Under the pieces are notes generated by a model, which was not told the origin of the DNA, searched no databases, and saw only the letters and a list, made by a program, of their open reading frames with translations. A DNA stretch of 64,000 nucleotides from Clostridium facile (lineage in GTDB: Bacteria; Bacillota; Clostridia; Oscillospirales; Ruminococcaceae), in contig NZ_JACOQK010000001.1 of NCBI RefSeq assembly GCF_014297275.1, positions 1,674,001 through 1,738,000 of the forward strand. The letters are read 5' to 3'. Positions 44,985-52,219 of the stretch are shown here, piece by piece. Position numbers and translations under genes: made by a program. Each line of letters starts with the position of its first letter. Position 1 is the stretch's first letter.

Positions 44985-45488
44985 CTATACCATCATCGCA
45001 TCCTCATATGCCTGTTTTGTAACAGAGTCAAAACATACCATAATAACATCTTGTACATAATGGGAAGTTTTTAAAAACTCTGTAATAGTGTTTACGGCAA
45101 TTGGCGCTGCCAACCCCAATGGATATCGATACACTCCTGTGCTAATAGAAGGGAATGCCACCGTCTTACATTGATATTGTTCCGCTAACTGCAAAGAATT
45201 ATAATAACTGTTTTTTAATAAATCAGCTTCATTTTGATTTCCCCCATGCCAAATGGGCCCTGGCGTATGAATTACATAATGAGCTAGCAAACGATACCCT
45301 TTTGTAATTTTCGCCTCTCCTGTTCGGCATCCATGTAAAGCACGGCATTCCTCCAATAATTCTGGACCAGCAGCACGATGAATTGCCCCATCTACGCCAC
45401 CTCCACCTAACAGGCTGGTATTGGCTGCGTTTACAATAGCGTCAGCTTTTACGTTTGTAATATCCCCTAACATACAGGTTAAACCCAT
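44985..45488 (-). CDS. Macrodomain protein (O-acetyl-ADP-ribose deacetylase-like)
   Basis: A stand-alone macrodomain of 167 residues. The motifs GDITNVKADAIVNAANTSLLGGGGVDGAIHRAAG and FPSISTGVYRYP are complete; they bind ADP-ribose and, in the YmdB/MacroD class, remove it from proteins or hydrolyse O-acetyl-ADP-ribose. GGAGG precedes the ATG. A terminator lies between it and the upstream gene, so it is transcribed alone. It has no partner ADP-ribosyltransferase nearby. Confidence 0.93.
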   Translation of the reverse strand: MGLTCMLGDITNVKADAIVNAANTSLLGGGGVDGAIHRAAGPELLEECRALHGCRTGEAKITKGYRLLAHYVIHTPGPIWHGGNQNEADLLKNSYYNSLQLAEQYQCKTVAFPSISTGVYRYPLGLAAPIAVNTITEFLKTSHYVQDVIMVCFDSVTKQAYEDAMMV

Positions 45489-45552
45489 TTTAATTCCTCC
45501 TAACCATTCTAAAAATAATAGTTTATGACAATACTGCCCTTTTTATGAAAAA

Positions 45553-45588
45553 GTAAAAAATAGAGTGGGGAAACTTTCTCCCCACTCT
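45553..45588 (-). terminator. Terminator of the citrate synthase/membrane protein operon
   Basis: AGAGTGGGG pairs with CCCCACTCT over a ten-base loop; on the minus strand a T-rich run follows directly. It begins three bases behind the stop of the membrane protein gene. Confidence 0.88.
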
Positions 45589-45590
45589 GG

Positions 45591-46481
45591 TTATTCAGCG
45601 TTTGATAGCTGTTCTTCTGTTGTGTTTTGTTCTACAGGCTGTTGTTCAATTTCTGCTATATTTCTCCTGCTAACAATAAAAATAATTGTCACAATGGCGA
45701 TGTAAATCATTAACACTAAATCCAAGAAAGAGGATTCAATTACATGACCAATCAGATATCCATGACCAGTAAAATGGGCAATCAGCAATGGAATTGTTGT
45801 AATACTGCTTAAAATAAACGTCAACATCCCTGAAAAAATCATCCATCTTCCAGTTCTATTGTCATTACAGCCACAATAGTATTTCGCGCTACATAAGAAA
45901 AACATTAAAATTGCCATCATCCGTAACAGGTTATATAGGTTTTCTGATACGGTAATTACCATAGTATGTTTTAAGAACATTGCTACCAATGTAACTGCTG
46001 CCCAAATACAAGGTACTAAATGGATTAAGTCAGTAGTACGGTTTGGCCGTGCTGGGGTAAGTGCCAAATAGAACATGCTAAAACCACTAGCAATTTTTAA
46101 AATCAACTGTAAAATCGCCAAAAAGCTATGGGATTCTAGTCCAGTTATCTGATTGAGTATATCCGTTACACCATAACAGATAAACGCCATACCCATAACC
46201 AGGGCCGCAAGGCCAATTAATAAATTTTTTCCTTTACTGATGGAATAGTAGTATTTGTTTCTATCCACCATGGTTACAACCAGACAGACAATAAGTGCAA
46301 TTACTAACACAACGTTTAACGCAATCATCCAACTTTGTGGTCCTTGATAAAAGCCGGTATTAAAATCAATAAAATGCAGCAATTGTACTGTTCTTAAAAT
46401 TCCAGCTATAACACCAAATACTAAGGCTATCATAATAAAAAACAAAGCAGGAAACGCAGTTTTTGATTTCTGTTTTTTCAT
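45591..46481 (-). CDS. Integral membrane protein of unknown function
   Basis: A 296-residue protein with about eight hydrophobic helices spread over almost the whole length (from AFPALFFIMIALVFGVIAG to the last near VLMIYIAIVTIIFIVSRRN), a basic start and an acidic Gln/Glu-rich C-terminal tail. I do not recognise a family. No catalytic motif is visible. It follows citrate synthase by 14 bases and ends at a terminator, so the two form an operon, but this does not reveal a role. Confidence 0.75.
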   Translation of the reverse strand: MKKQKSKTAFPALFFIMIALVFGVIAGILRTVQLLHFIDFNTGFYQGPQSWMIALNVVLVIALIVCLVVTMVDRNKYYYSISKGKNLLIGLAALVMGMAFICYGVTDILNQITGLESHSFLAILQLILKIASGFSMFYLALTPARPNRTTDLIHLVPCIWAAVTLVAMFLKHTMVITVSENLYNLLRMMAILMFFLCSAKYYCGCNDNRTGRWMIFSGMLTFILSSITTIPLLIAHFTGHGYLIGHVIESSFLDLVLMIYIAIVTIIFIVSRRNIAEIEQQPVEQNTTEEQLSNAE

Positions 46482-46495
46482 TTAGATTCAACCCT

Positions 46496-47869
46496 CTACC
46501 GTTGTTCCAGCGGAACATATTCTTTTCTTTTTGTAATTGCTTTATAAGCTGGACGGATAATTTTTCCACCAGTTAACAGCTCTTCCATACGATGAGCAGC
46601 CCATCCGGTAATACGGGCAGTTGCAAATAATGGTGTAAATAATTCATCCGGAATACCCAACATCCGATATACCAAACCAGAGTATAAATCAACATTTGCA
46701 GACATTACTTTATCCACTTGTTTTACTTTAGCAAATACGCCAGGGGTTAGCTTTTCAACACGTTCCAATAAATTAAATTGTGCCTCAAATTCAGTCCCTT
46801 TTGCCAATTTCATCGCATTGGCTTTTAAAATAACTGCCCTTGGGTCAGATTTGGTATAAACAGCATGACCCATACCATAAATCAAGCCTGAGCCATCCCC
46901 TTCTTCCTTGCGGATAATCTTTTCTAGAAATGCCGCTATTTCTTCATCATCATTCCAATCTTTTACGCCATTTTCAATACAATGAACCATCTCGGACACT
47001 TTCGCATTTGCACCACCATGACGAGGGCCTTTCAAGGAACCAATCGCGCCCGCATAAGCGGAATAAGCATCTGTACCAGAAGAGGTTAAAGTGCGGCAAG
47101 TAAATGTAGAGTTATTACCACCGCCATGCTCTGCATGGAGGATTAACATAATATCCAGCAGATGTGCTTCTTCCGGAGTATAGCTTCGATCCAAACGCAA
47201 TGTAGAAAGGATACTTTCTGCAATACTTTCTTCTTTGCGTAAAGGATGTAAAATCAAACTCTGATTATCGAAATTCTTCCGTTTTGCCTGATAAGCACTA
47301 ATCATAATAGTAGGCATTTTTGCAATAATTTCAATGGCTTTTCTCAATTCCTGTTCAATCGTGGTAGAATCAGCATAATCATCATATGTATATAGGGCTA
47401 AAATAGAGCTAGCCATTTTATTCATAATATTTTTAGAAGGTATTTTTAAAATAACATCCTCTACAAATCCATCTGGAAGCTCACGGTACATTGCCAATAC
47501 CTGCTTAAAATAATCCAGTTCCTGTTTATCTGGCAAAACACCAAATAACAGCAAATAAATGGTTTCTTCATATCCAAAGCGGTTATTGTTAACACAATCG
47601 TTTACAATATCTTTGATATTATTGCCACGGTAAATTAATTCCCCTTCAATTGGTTCCCGTTCGCCTTCATTTACTACGTAACCATGTACATTACAAATTT
47701 GGGTTAATCCCGCTAAAACACCTGTTCCATCTGCATTACGCAGTCCGCGCTTTACATCAAAGTGCTTATACAATTTACTATCTATATGATTATATTTTGT
47801 AAATTCCTCGCATAGGATATTGATAGCTTGTTGTTTTGTGCTATACCCAGCTTTATTCATGTTGCTCAC
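46496..47869 (-). CDS. Citrate synthase
   Basis: Citrate synthase condenses oxaloacetate and acetyl-CoA and feeds 2-oxoglutarate/glutamate synthesis in anaerobes with a partial TCA cycle. The 457-residue product has the catalytic histidines in LHAEHGGGNNSTF and GMGHAVYTKSDPRA and the conserved SLKGPRHGGAN; the catalytic Asp lies in NVDLYSGLVYRMLG. Together these mark a complete enzyme. I chose the GTG at 47869, nine bases behind GGAGG. A TTG two codons earlier is too close to it, and an ATG lies three codons inside. Confidence 0.94.
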   Translation of the reverse strand: MSNMNKAGYSTKQQAINILCEEFTKYNHIDSKLYKHFDVKRGLRNADGTGVLAGLTQICNVHGYVVNEGEREPIEGELIYRGNNIKDIVNDCVNNNRFGYEETIYLLLFGVLPDKQELDYFKQVLAMYRELPDGFVEDVILKIPSKNIMNKMASSILALYTYDDYADSTTIEQELRKAIEIIAKMPTIMISAYQAKRKNFDNQSLILHPLRKEESIAESILSTLRLDRSYTPEEAHLLDIMLILHAEHGGGNNSTFTCRTLTSSGTDAYSAYAGAIGSLKGPRHGGANAKVSEMVHCIENGVKDWNDDEEIAAFLEKIIRKEEGDGSGLIYGMGHAVYTKSDPRAVILKANAMKLAKGTEFEAQFNLLERVEKLTPGVFAKVKQVDKVMSANVDLYSGLVYRMLGIPDELFTPLFATARITGWAAHRMEELLTGGKIIRPAYKAITKRKEYVPLEQR

Positions 47870-47905
47870 AGACAAATACCTCCTTGTTCTTCTTTATCTA
47901 TCATA

Positions 47906-47933
47906 CAATATTCATTGCATCTAACCATACATT
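47906..47933 (+). promoter_or_regulatory. Possible sigma-E promoter of spoIID
   Basis: CATACATT (47926-47933) matches the sigma-E -10 consensus, and CAATATT (47906-47912) resembles the -35; the 13-base spacer is slightly short. It lies about 130 bases ahead of spoIID, a known sigma-E target in Bacillus. Confidence 0.35.
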
Positions 47934-48066
47934 GCAAGATTAAGTATGAAATCCTGCATAATAACATTTTATCCTACAACAGCTTTAATGTCAAGTTGCA
48001 CAAATATTTGTTCATAATTATGCGACATTAAATTTACAAAAATAAATGACGGAAAAGAGGAAAAAT

Positions 48067-49080
48067 ATGCGCAAAATTGTTAAAATTTTAGGGTTAACCG
48101 CATTAATATTAGGAATCCCTACCCTAGCTATTCTGATTCCAAAACAGGATGATTCCTCTGCTGTTACTTCAGAGACCCAATCAGCGACACAGCAAGTAAA
48201 AAACACGATTCCTACTTTCCAATTACTGAACCATAAAACAGGAAAAGTCTCCGAAATCTCCCAATCCGATTATGTAAAAGGGGTAGTCGCGGCTGAAATG
48301 CCAATCTCTTTTGAACCAGAAGCATTAAAAGCACAGGCAGTAGCCGCACATACTTACGCATTGCGACGATACTACCAACAACGAAAAACGCCAAGCCCGG
48401 ATTTAAAAGGCGCCCAGCTCTCCACAGATCCTTCTATCTGCCAAGCATTTGTCTCTCAGGAAGAACTGAAACAGCGCTGGGGAGATGCTTATGAAACAAA
48501 TTGGAATAAAATCTCTCAAGCTGTAGATGAGGTAATCGAACAAATTATTACATATGATAACCAGCCCATTGTTGCTGCTTACCATTCCTTATCAGGAGGG
48601 ACTACTGAAGCAGCCAAATCGGTTTGGGGACAGGATGTACCTTACTTACAGCCAGTAGATAGCAGCACTGACGCACAACAGCCTAACTACGAAAATACTG
48701 TTATGATAGAAGAAAAGAAAGTAAAACAAACCTTAAAAGAACATTTAAAAGCAGAGATGCCAGAAGATCCAAACCACTGGTTTTCCATTCTATCCAAAAC
48801 ATCATCAGGTTCAGTAGACAAAGTAAAAGTGGGGAATGTAGAAACAACAGGACTGGAAATACGGAGTATATTTGGTTTAAAATCTTCTAATTTTGAAATT
48901 TCGTATCAAGATGGAGTATTCCATTTCACCACAAAAGGGCATGGACATGGAGTTGGTATGAGCCAATATGGAGCAAATGAGCTGGCGAAACAAGGAAAGA
49001 CGTGGCAGGATATTATTAACCATTATTATTCCAATGTCTCTTTAATTAATATCAATGACCTACCATTGGAAAACACATGA
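48067..49080 (+). CDS. spoIID: Stage II sporulation protein D (SpoIID)
   Basis: SpoIID is a lytic transglycosylase that works with SpoIIP and SpoIIM to remove septal peptidoglycan during engulfment. The 337-residue product has an N-terminal membrane anchor (about 5-25) and the SpoIID/LytB core with the catalytic Glu in VKGVVAAEMPISFEPEALKAQ, then AVAAHTYALRRY. The zinc/structural motifs and late HGHGVGMSQYGANELAKQG are complete. I chose the ATG at 48067 behind GAGG rather than the ATG at 48046, which has no site. Confidence 0.93.
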   Translation: MRKIVKILGLTALILGIPTLAILIPKQDDSSAVTSETQSATQQVKNTIPTFQLLNHKTGKVSEISQSDYVKGVVAAEMPISFEPEALKAQAVAAHTYALRRYYQQRKTPSPDLKGAQLSTDPSICQAFVSQEELKQRWGDAYETNWNKISQAVDEVIEQIITYDNQPIVAAYHSLSGGTTEAAKSVWGQDVPYLQPVDSSTDAQQPNYENTVMIEEKKVKQTLKEHLKAEMPEDPNHWFSILSKTSSGSVDKVKVGNVETTGLEIRSIFGLKSSNFEISYQDGVFHFTTKGHGHGVGMSQYGANELAKQGKTWQDIINHYYSNVSLININDLPLENT

Positions 49081-49386
49081 TTTTTCATGAATATTTTATG
49101 AGAAGACCAATAATAAAATAGCTGGAATGAACGTTGTAACCGTAGATCTTTCAATTCGATTCCATTTCCATCCAATTTAAATTAGTAATGTGGATATGAT
49201 AGTAGTTTATATCATAAAGATACAATAATTAACATACTAGATATAATTGTAAAATTAACTATTTGCACAATATTTGTTTTACAATCACCATTCTAATTTT
49301 CTATTATCATTTTGCTTTACTCCAAACAAAGAAAAACTTTTTATTCTTACTAGTAATACTGATAAAGATGATTTCTTAAATTAGAC
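49081..49386. other. Intergenic region without a recognised gene
   Basis: AT-rich spacer between the converging spoIID and ParA-partner genes. No frame, RNA gene or repeat stands out, and there is no clear terminator for spoIID. Confidence 0.6.
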
Positions 49387-49420
49387 AAGAAAAAGCAGGG
49401 AAAACTAATTTCCCTGCTTT
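49387..49420 (-). terminator. Terminator of the parA operon
   Basis: AAAGCAGGGAAA (49392-49403) pairs with TTTCCCTGCTTT (49409-49420); on the minus strand a T-run follows. It lies six bases behind the stop of the small Lys/Thr-rich gene. Confidence 0.9.
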
Positions 49421-49425
49421 GTTCT

Positions 49426-49713
49426 TTATAACAGATAAACTGGCAAATCACTTTTAATTGCAGAGGTGGATTTTTCTGCTGGTTTTGTTTCAGTTTTTTT
49501 CTGTGTTGTTTTCTTTTCTGTTTTTGTTTTTGAAGCAGATGTTCTTTTTTTGCGAGTAGTAGTTGTCTTTTTTGGCGTCGCTTTGCTTTCTGTCGCTTTT
49601 GGAGCTGCCGCTTCTACCGTTTCCGGAGCAGGATTGCCTACTACCGCAGTTGTTGCTTCTGCTGCTTTGTTTGCATTTGTTGCACGCATAATGCTTTCTT
49701 TACCTACTGCCAA
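49426..49713 (-). CDS. Small Ala/Lys/Thr-rich protein paired with ParA
   Basis: A 95-residue protein of low complexity. Both ends look ordered: MAVGKESIMRATNANK at the start and LPVYLL at the end. The middle is first Ala/Glu/Pro-rich, then a strongly basic Lys/Thr/Ser tract like histone H1 tails. It starts at TTG 49713, nine bases behind a GGAGG that lies within the last codons of parA, and overlaps parA by 14 bases, so it is translationally coupled. By position it should be the ParA partner: the N-terminal Lys/Arg peptide could stimulate ATP hydrolysis and the basic tract could bind DNA. This is inference; I see no ParB-type HTH. Confidence 0.75.
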   Translation of the reverse strand: MAVGKESIMRATNANKAAEATTAVVGNPAPETVEAAAPKATESKATPKKTTTTRKKRTSASKTKTEKKTTQKKTETKPAEKSTSAIKSDLPVYLL

Positions 49714-50488
49714 TGAAATCAACCTCCTGTGCTAGCGCCATATATTCTTTGGCGCTTCTGCTGCTTTTTTTATATGCAATCACTGGCCTGCTGTTATCCT
49801 GTGCCCATTCAATCGAGCTATCCACCCGGATATACGATTGGAAGGTATAAACATCTTCCAATTCACGCAATGTTGCCAGTGTTTGTTTAAAGTAATTTTT
49901 CCGCTCGTCCACTTTGGTGATAGCAATTCCCATTAAAGATAAATCAGGGGATATTTTCTTGACATCATTTAAAAACTCAAACATATTCGCTAAACCAAAC
50001 AATCCCCAAGGGCTGGCTTCCACCGGAATAATCAATTGATCCGACGCACACATAATATTCATTACCCATCCGCCTAAAGTAGGTGGAGCGTCAATAAAAA
50101 TATAATCGTAAGTATTGGATTCCCGAATGGTTTTTAAGCAATTTTTTAAAATCAATTCCCTTTGCCATTTGGTAAACAACTCATACTCAATCGAGCTCAT
50201 CAGGGTAGAAGATGGAATCAAATCCAAATTTTCATATTCTGTATGAACAATATACCCTTGCAAATCATCCTGTTTTTTGATAGCATAATATAAATTTTTT
50301 TCACTTTTCGCCATCTCTAACACCTGATCTTCTGGAAAAAATGCCAAGGATAAATTCAGCTGCATATCACCATCAATCATCAACACTTTTTTCCCCTCTA
50401 ACGATAGCGCATACGCAATGTTAGAACAAGTGGTGGACTTTCCACTGCCCCCCTTGTTATTTGCAAAACAGATTACCTTTGTCGTCAT
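49700..50488 (-). CDS. ParA/Soj-family ATPase, orphan
   Basis: A 262-residue deviant-Walker ATPase. KGGSGKST near residue 12 carries the signature Lys, the switch I region DGDMQLNLS follows, and YIFIDAPPTLGG is Walker B. Such ATPases form gradients on the nucleoid to place DNA or protein cargo. It is not next to parB, oriC, gidB or chemotaxis genes; its only partner is the Lys/Thr-rich gene that overlaps its 3' end. The presence of a ParA with a small unconserved partner is reminiscent of plasmid or integrative-element segregation modules, but no other mobile-element gene is near. Confidence 0.9.
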   Translation of the reverse strand: MTTKVICFANNKGGSGKSTTCSNIAYALSLEGKKVLMIDGDMQLNLSLAFFPEDQVLEMAKSEKNLYYAIKKQDDLQGYIVHTEYENLDLIPSSTLMSSIEYELFTKWQRELILKNCLKTIRESNTYDYIFIDAPPTLGGWVMNIMCASDQLIIPVEASPWGLFGLANMFEFLNDVKKISPDLSLMGIAITKVDERKNYFKQTLATLRELEDVYTFQSYIRVDSSIEWAQDNSRPVIAYKKSSRSAKEYMALAQEVDFIGSR

Positions 50489-50542
50489 GGATGACTCTCC
50501 TTATGATTATTGTCCTTATATAAAACTATCTTTTTTATTTTT

Positions 50543-50571
50543 ATTATAGCACAAGCTCTTGTTCTCCACAA
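50543..50571 (-). promoter_or_regulatory. parA promoter with inverted repeat between its boxes
   Basis: On the minus strand TTGTGG (50566-50571) and TATAAT (50543-50548) are 17 bases apart. ACAAG-AG-CTTGT (50551-50562) lies between them, a suitable operator for autoregulation, as common for par operons. Confidence 0.55.
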
Positions 50572-50798
50572 GTATTTTACCAGTAATTTAGCACTACCTG
50601 TATTGGGTGATGTAAACTTATTGAAACATCTGAATTTTATATTGTCTACTATCTTTTTATCCTAAAAATATTGAGAATAGTGACCCTTTGATAAGAAAGC
50701 ATATAAAACAATAAAGATAATTTGACAAAATACAATTTTAAGTGTTAGAATTACTCCTTAACTGGAATTTGTAATATAAATTAATTCAGCAGGATACA

Positions 50799-51164
50799 AT
50801 GAAAACCGAACATTTAAAAAAGAATGAAATTGATATCGCAGTTATTTCCAGTGATGAAAAAATAATTGTTGATGCCCAATCTGCTTTAGATCTGGTAATG
50901 ACAATCCAATATGAAACAGGAGAAACTAAAATTGTGATAGATAAAAGGGTAATTTGTAATGATTTATTTATTCTCAGTACCGGAATTTCAGGAAAAATTT
51001 TGCAAAAATAAACAAATTATCAGGTAAAGGTTGCGATTTATGGGGACTATTCCCATTATACCAGCAAACCTCTCCATGATTTTATTTATGAATCAAACCA
51101 TGGTAAGGATTTCTTTTTTGTAGGGACAAAGGAAGAAGCCATTCAAAAACTAAGTAGCACATAA
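50799..51164 (+). pseudogene. DUF4180-family gene interrupted by an in-frame TAA
   Basis: Residues 1-70 (to GKILQK) match the first half of DUF4180. After the TAA at 51009-51011 the same frame continues without shift through NYQVKVAIYGDYSHYTSK, DFIYESNHGKDFFFVGTKEEAIQKL to a TAA at 51162-51164, which is the second half of the domain. Only codon 71 is wrong; relatives have an aromatic residue there. So this is either a fresh nonsense mutation, a sequencing error, or readthrough. The family has no known function. AGCAGGA precedes the ATG weakly. Confidence 0.8.
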
Positions 51165-51315
51165 TAAATGGTGCAAATTCCAGTTTTGTAAAGGAAATCA
51201 AAACCTCTATTTTTCTGGCAGCCTGATTTCCTTCCAGGATATGTGTCAAATTCACTTTATAATTTTTGTTTCTCTAATTGATTTCAAAGAATAATCTAAT
51301 AGAACAATTTTTAGT

Positions 51316-51344
51316 TTGACTCCCTTAAATTTTTATTTTATACT
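51316..51344 (+). promoter_or_regulatory. Promoter of the GNAT/DUF4250 operon
   Basis: TTGACT (51316-51321) and TATACT (51339-51344) are 17 bases apart. The ATG at 51377 follows behind AGAAGGTG. Confidence 0.7.
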
Positions 51345-51376
51345 AAAAAATACAATCATAATAAGAAGGTGAAAAA

Positions 51377-51835
51377 ATGGAAATTCAAGAAGTCTCCCAT
51401 GTAAACGAATCTCTAATAAAAGAACTATCTCAAATTTGGGAAAAATCTGTAAGGACGACTCATCTCTTTTTAACAGAAGCAGATATCCAAAAAATTTCAA
51501 GCTACTTACCAGATGCATTCCGTTCCGTTTCCTATTTAGCAATCGCGAAATTAGAACAAAAACCGATTGGTTTTGTTGGTGTAGACAACAATAGAATAGA
51601 AATGCTTTTCTTGTTACCAGAAGAACAAGGAAAAGGATTTGGAAAACAATTGCTGAACTACGCCATCCATCAATACCATGCCACAAAACTTTGTGTAAAC
51701 GAACAAAACCCTAATGCTAAAGATTTCTATGAACATATGGGTTTTCAGGTTTATAAACGCACAGGGAAAGACGAACAAGGAGATCCTTTCCCTTTGCTTT
51801 ATATGGAACTCAATAATAAGGAGGTTGTATCATGA
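51377..51835 (+). CDS. GNAT-family N-acetyltransferase
   Basis: A 152-residue acetyltransferase. The acetyl-CoA loop EEQGKGFGKQLLNY (near residues 83-96, Q-x-x-G-x-G type) and the later NEQNPNAKDFYEHMGFQVYKR are standard. It resembles YjaB-like members that modify small molecules or proteins; the substrate is unknown. The stop overlaps the start of the following DUF4250 gene (ATGA). Confidence 0.88.
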   Translation: MEIQEVSHVNESLIKELSQIWEKSVRTTHLFLTEADIQKISSYLPDAFRSVSYLAIAKLEQKPIGFVGVDNNRIEMLFLLPEEQGKGFGKQLLNYAIHQYHATKLCVNEQNPNAKDFYEHMGFQVYKRTGKDEQGDPFPLLYMELNNKEVVS

Positions 51836-52008
51836 GCATTCCAAATGACCCGATAATTTTATTAAGTTATATTAACACAAAATTGAGGGATGAATTTCCA
51901 TCGTTAGAAGAACTTTGCCAAACACTTTGTTTGGATCAACAAGAAATTTGTTCTAAACTAGGCAAAATAGGATATGACTATGATCCGGAATCCAATAAAT
52001 TTGTTTAA
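51832..52008 (+). CDS. DUF4250-family small protein
   Basis: A 58-residue protein that I translated from the bases. MSIPNDPIILLSYINTKLRD, then FPSLEELCQTL, and YDYDPESNKFV at the end match DUF4250, a short helical family of clostridia without known function. GGAGG lies seven bases ahead of the ATG at 51832, which overlaps the acetyltransferase stop by four bases. No terminator follows until the shared hairpin at 52165. Confidence 0.85.
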   Translation: MSIPNDPIILLSYINTKLRDEFPSLEELCQTLCLDQQEICSKLGKIGYDYDPESNKFV

Positions 52009-52164
52009 TTCTTAACCACTATTTTACCATTCAATTGGATATCACTGGTTTCTATCTTTTATCTGTATTGATTCTCATGCATTCAGAAAAATATTATCAA
52101 TCAATATAAATAAAAGAGAAGTTATTTTAGAAATGATAATGCTCTATTTCCTTTATATAACAAT

Positions 52165-52197
52165 AAAAAACGCTCTGAGAAATCAGAGCGTTTTTTT
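52165..52197. terminator. Bidirectional terminator between DUF4250 and the third rhamnosidase gene
   Basis: AAAAAACGCTCTGA pairs with TCAGAGCGTTTTTT over a GAAA tetraloop. It serves the plus-strand operon and, 22 bases behind its stop, the minus-strand rhamnosidase gene. Confidence 0.95.
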
Positions 52198-52219
52198 CAT
52201 ATGCTTATGAAAAAGCGGT

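Noticed and set aside
48046..48066. ATG at 48046 as the start of spoIID
   Set aside because: No ribosome-binding site; the ATG at 48067 has GAGG upstream and leaves a normal membrane anchor.
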